Under the pieces are notes generated by a model. That model saw only the letters and a list, made by a program, of their open reading frames with translations, made no database searches and was not told the DNA's origin. Of a stretch of DNA of 64,000 bases, positions 60,053 to 64,000 are shown one piece after another; the stretch's first letter is position 1, and each line of letters opens with the position of its first letter. The stretch comes from Neisseriaceae bacterium JH1-16 (GTDB lineage Bacteria > Pseudomonadota > Gammaproteobacteria > Burkholderiales > Chromobacteriaceae). The position numbers and the translations under genes were made by a program. The DNA lies in assembly GCA_025989215.1 (NCBI GenBank), contig JAPDNP010000009.1, positions 124,001 to 188,000 on the forward strand, in the 5' to 3' direction.

Positions 60053-61092
60053 ATGAACTGGAAAGAAGGACTCCGCCAGACGGGCGTCCCGGCGGCACTG
60101 GGCGCCGCGCTACTCTTTGGCGCGGGCACGCCGCTGGCTAAATTTCTGCTGAACAGTGTCAGCCCCTGGCTGCTGGCGGGGCTACTCTATCTTGGCTCGG
60201 GCGTGGGTCTTACGCTGTACCGCCGTCTGAGCCGGGCCGAAGCACGCGCCAGGAAGCACCATGGTTCGCCGGCGCCATCGTGTCGGGCGGCATCGTCGGC
60301 CCGGTCTTGCTGATGCTGGGCCTAACCGGAAGGCCGGCCTCCGGTGCCTCGCTGCTGCTCAATGCCGAAGGGGTGTTCACCGCGTTGCTGGCCTGGTTCG
60401 CCTTCTAAGGAGAATTTCGACCGCCGCATTGCCCTGGGCATGCTCGCCATTGTCGCGGGGGTCTTGGTCTTGAGCTGGCCTGGGGAAGCACGGTTCGCCG
60501 GGTTGTGGCCGGCACTGGCGGTCCTGGGAGCCTGTTTTGCCTGGGGCATCGACAACAACCTGACCCGGAAAGTCTCGCTGACCGACGCCACCTGGATTGC
60601 GTCGGCCAAAGGGCTGGTCGCCGGTTCGGTCAACCTGATTCTGGCCATCGGATTGGGTGCTTCGTTGCCAGCCCTGCCGAACCTTGCAGGAGCAATGGTC
60701 GTCGGCTTCCTGGCCTACGGGGTGAGCCTGGCCTTGTTCGTAGTGGCATTGCGTCACCTCGGTACCGCCCGTACCGGCGCCTATTTCTCGGTCGCTCCGT
60801 TCTTTGGCGCAGTGCTGGCCCTGGCGATGGGCGAACCGCTCACCTTGCCACTGCTGATCGCCGGCGGACTGATGGCGATTGGCATCTGGCTGCACCTGAC
60901 CGAACGCCACGAACACGAGCACACCCACGAAGCGATGGTGCACCACCACGAGCATGTCCATGACGAGATCACCAGCACGAGCATGGCTACCCAGTCGTGC
61001 CTGGAACCAAGCACCGTCATCGCCATCTGCACGACGTGTTGACGCATACGCATCCGCATTTCCCGGACTCGCATCATCGTCATAAGCATTGA
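60053..61092 (+). pseudogene. DMT/EamA-family permease with His-rich tail, three frameshifts
   Basis: Ten-helix drug/metabolite transporter broken in three places. Frame 1 (60053 on, LRQTGVPAALGAALLFGAGT) shifts near 60255; the middle part (WFAGAIVSGGIVGPVLLMLG) ends in TTC-TAA, where removing one T restores KENFDRRIALG; the last shift near 60966 hides a tail rich in His (DHQHEHGYP, then HTHPHFPDSHHRHKH, stop at 61090). An intact product would have about 345 residues. It follows rcnR, and the His tail suggests a metal-linked role. Sequencing errors are an alternative. Confidence 0.85.
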
Positions 61093-61137
61093 TATGCCGA
61101 TGCGTCGATACACCCTGTAAGGGTCTAGCAAGATGGA

Positions 61138-61166
61138 GAAGCCCGCATAACAGCGGGCTTCTTTGC
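61138..61166 (+). terminator. Intrinsic terminator after the DMT pseudogene
   Basis: GAAGCCCGC, six bases, GCGGGCTTC, then TTTGCGTT. It lies 45 bases past the reconstructed stop at 61092, which supports that stop being the original end. Confidence 0.85.
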
Positions 61167-61528
61167 GTTAGGCCATCCTGAATAGACCTGGGTTTCTAAA
61201 CGAATTGAGACCCTCGGTCGAAGAACTCCGTCCGCTTAGTGCCGGTGAACGGACGTGATCGATGGCAGCAGTGACGGACTGCTTTGGCCGAGGAGCAGTC
61301 GCCCAGTGACGTTGCCTCAAATGACTACTGTTCGGCCAAAGCAGTCGTTGGTCTCCAATGGTGCCAACGGCTACTTTCGGGCAGAAGCGGTCATCGGTAG
61401 TGATAGTGCACTGTTTCTTCCGGCCGATTTGAAGGCCTGGCGATATCCATATCCTTAAGCCAAACATGCATTCCACCAAGTTCAAACCTTCTGGAATGCG
61501 GGCTGAACAATTTTTAATGCGCTTCGCC
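61167..61528. repeat. Intergenic region with CTGCTTTGGCCGA inverted repeat
   Basis: GACTGCTTTGGCCGA (61277-61291) and TCGGCCAAAGCAGTC (61332-61346) are perfect 15-bp inverted arms 40 bases apart. Further GGCAGAAGCGGTC-like text follows at about 61380. I recognise no gene; the frames across it look like repeat translations. Confidence 0.55.
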
Positions 61529-62197
61529 TTAAGCCGATAACGGCTCACGCCGCCAAGCGAGTTCGGTCCATCCTCGGCGGTGGGTTTCAGCGCGCAGGGT
61601 AGCATCCGGGTTCACCGCGTGCGGGTACTCTACTGCCTCCAGCAACGGGATGTCGTTGAGAGAGTCGCTGTAGCCATGACTGCCAACCAACGTCTCTCCC
61701 TGTTGCTCCAGCCATGCTTGCAATCGGGTGATCTTGCCTTCCCGGTAACTCAGTACGCCATGGGTTTTACCGGTGTAGGCGCCTTCCTCCATTTCCAGCA
61801 GAATTCCGATGGAGTCTCTCACTCCCAGCCGCTGCGCAATCGGCCTGACTAGATGCTCACCGGTGGCCGAGATGATCAGCAGGCGGTCCTCCCGCTGACG
61901 ATGCAGTTCAATCTGGCGCAGAGCCTGCGGGAAGATGCGAGGCAGGATCACCTCCTCGATAAACTGGTTAACCCAGTCTTCCACCTCGGTGTGCGTCAGA
62001 CCGAACAAGGGCGTGAGGGTGTAGGCCATGTAGTCTTCCATGGCCAGCTCCCCGGCATAGTAAGCGCGCAACATTTCGGCCTCACGAGGCAGCATGGCGG
62101 CCGGAGCCAGCTCATGCGCAACCTGGTAGTTCAACCACAGGCTGGAGCTGTCGCCGTCGACCAGCGTGTCGTCCATGTCAAAAATCGCCAGGGCCAT
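61529..62197 (-). CDS. HAD-IB family phosphatase (SerB-like)
   Basis: 222 residues. DxD catalytic motif in AIFDMDDTLVDGDS (Asp7 and Asp9), motif II in LLIISATGEH, a Lys in EGKI and motif IV in GYSDSLNDIPLLE. Such enzymes hydrolyse phosphoserine-like or phosphoglycol-type small molecules. The ATG touches the TAA of the ABC ATPase gene, so it is one operon with the importer and may dephosphorylate the imported compound. Confidence 0.88.
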   Translation of the reverse strand: MALAIFDMDDTLVDGDSSSLWLNYQVAHELAPAAMLPREAEMLRAYYAGELAMEDYMAYTLTPLFGLTHTEVEDWVNQFIEEVILPRIFPQALRQIELHRQREDRLLIISATGEHLVRPIAQRLGVRDSIGILLEMEEGAYTGKTHGVLSYREGKITRLQAWLEQQGETLVGSHGYSDSLNDIPLLEAVEYPHAVNPDATLRAETHRRGWTELAWRREPLSA

Positions 62198-63211
<1,014 letters not shown>

Positions 63212-63223
63212 ATGGCATCCTAA

Positions 63224-64000
63224 TTAGTCCTGCCGGCCAAGCCGGGTGGCAAACCAGGTCAGTACGAGGGTAAACAGGAAATAGCTCATGACCACGGCAC
63301 TGGTGAAATGGCCACTGGCGTTATGCATGTTGTAGAGATACACCTGCAGGGTTTCGTAGCGCGAGCCCACCAAGAGGTTGGCGAATACGAACTCGCCCAA
63401 CAAAAAGGAAAACGACAGAAACAGCGACGCCATCAAGCCCTTGCGCAAATTCGGCAGAATCACGCTAAGGAAAGCACGCGGCGTACTAGCGCCCAGCAGA
63501 TAGGCGGCATCCATCAGATCACGCACGTTGAGCGCGAGCAGGCTGTTGGCCAGCGCGCGGTACATAAAGGGCAAAGCGATGGTGAAGTAACAGCCGACCA
63601 GAATCCATGGCGTGCCCACCAGCGGCAGCGGTCCGCCGGCGAACACTTGCAGCAGCCCTACTGACGCCACTACTGGCGGCATGGCGAATGGCAGCAGGAT
63701 GATGATGTTCATCCAGCGGTCCAGCCACGGGAAGCGATAAAACACTACGAACGCAGCCGGGATGATGATGACGGTACTCAACAGTAGCGTACCTACACAT
63801 ACCAGCAAGGAATGCCCAAACGCGGTCAAAAATCTTGCGTCCTGCCACAGTTGCCAATACCACGCCAGAGTGAAGCCCTCGGGCAAGATGGAGGCCTCCC
63901 AGCGCTGAGTCAGTGAATAGAGCAGCGTGGCCACTATCGGCAGCGCCAGCAGCAGGATCAACAGGGTGACCACCAAATGGTGGTAGCGGTCAGCGCGCAT
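63224..64000 (-). CDS. ABC transporter permease (may extend beyond the window)
   Basis: 258 residues with six membrane helices and the EAA loop motif (LMDAAYLLGASTPRAFLSVILPNL). It is the PotC/PhnV-type subunit, 12 bases upstream of the ATPase gene. The ATG coincides with the last base of the window, so the true start may be here or further upstream. The partner permease and binding protein presumably lie beyond. Confidence 0.88.
   Translation of the reverse strand: MRADRYHHLVVTLLILLLALPIVATLLYSLTQRWEASILPEGFTLAWYWQLWQDARFLTAFGHSLLVCVGTLLLSTVIIIPAAFVVFYRFPWLDRWMNIIILLPFAMPPVVASVGLLQVFAGGPLPLVGTPWILVGCYFTIALPFMYRALANSLLALNVRDLMDAAYLLGASTPRAFLSVILPNLRKGLMASLFLSFSFLLGEFVFANLLVGSRYETLQVYLYNMHNASGHFTSAVVMSYFLFTLVLTWFATRLGRQD

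Noticed and set aside
61168-61605. 145-codon minus-strand frame downstream of the HAD gene
   Set aside because: It overlaps the HAD gene 3' end and covers an inverted repeat; no motif.

Overview
The window reads as chromosome of a GC-rich, Gram-negative betaproteobacterium, most likely a Chromobacteriaceae-like member of the Neisseriales. Supports are a Neisseria-type trimeric porin, an FPr-type fructose PTS with fused EIIA-HPr-EI, and a MACPF/beta-prism protein of the kind described from Chromobacterium. This assignment is inference; no rRNA or tRNA gene was found.

Layout. 0-5 kb: fructose PTS operon (fruB-fruK-fruA, minus strand) divergent from its LacI-type regulator fruR, with two operator-like sites between. 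5-10.6 kb: dienelactone hydrolase, an XRE-PAS regulator divergent from a MACPF-lectin protein, and alkB bracketed by a direct repeat. 10.6-20.2 kb: a full L-carnitine catabolic cluster: BCCT transporter, esterase, CntA oxygenase, aldehyde dehydrogenase, CntB reductase, D-malate-type dehydrogenase and a divergent LysR regulator. Together they would import carnitine, cleave it to trimethylamine and malic semialdehyde, and carry the carbon through malate to pyruvate. 20.2-25.3 kb: an AT-richer island of small secreted proteins in which the 3' end of the LysR gene recurs twice as decaying fragments, with a hairpin repeat just downstream of each fragment. 25.3-30.7 kb: FUSC-type exporter broken by one in-frame amber codon, CoA-transferase/hydrolase, and a LysR regulator. 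31-35.4 kb: four-gene operon of secreted proteins around a CsgG/FlgO-like lipoprotein, function unknown. 35.6-43.3 kb: LysR regulator, polar amino-acid binding protein, porin, M20 amidohydrolase and MHS-type symporter; the two transcription units share a copied 62-bp upstream region.

43.3-61 kb is an accessory metal/envelope-stress zone starting at an internally deleted IS3-family element. It holds a chromate resistance operon (chrB-chrA-chrC plus two genes) with a divergent MFS gene, a glycine-zipper protein, two DedA proteins, a phospholipid methyltransferase-like gene, two PepSY proteins and a PmrAB/QseBC-like two-component system with CTTAAG-N5-CTTAAA boxes. It also holds a CaCA exchanger under a yybP-ykoY-type manganese riboswitch, RcnA/RcnR nickel-cobalt efflux, and a frameshifted DMT permease with a His-rich tail. 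61.5-64 kb: a HAD phosphatase with an ABC importer (2-aminoethylphosphonate/Fe3+/polyamine-like), cut by the window edge.

The most unusual global signal is a 10-mer, GTTGGCCGAA (extended form AGGTTGGCCGAAC). I count 20 exact copies on either strand, half of them intergenic and three as inverted pairs. All lie between 5.2 and 41.6 kb, and none was found in the LysR-fragment island or in the metal-resistance zone. It behaves like a DNA uptake sequence or another genome-wide architecture motif. Copy counts and motif positions come from reading by eye.
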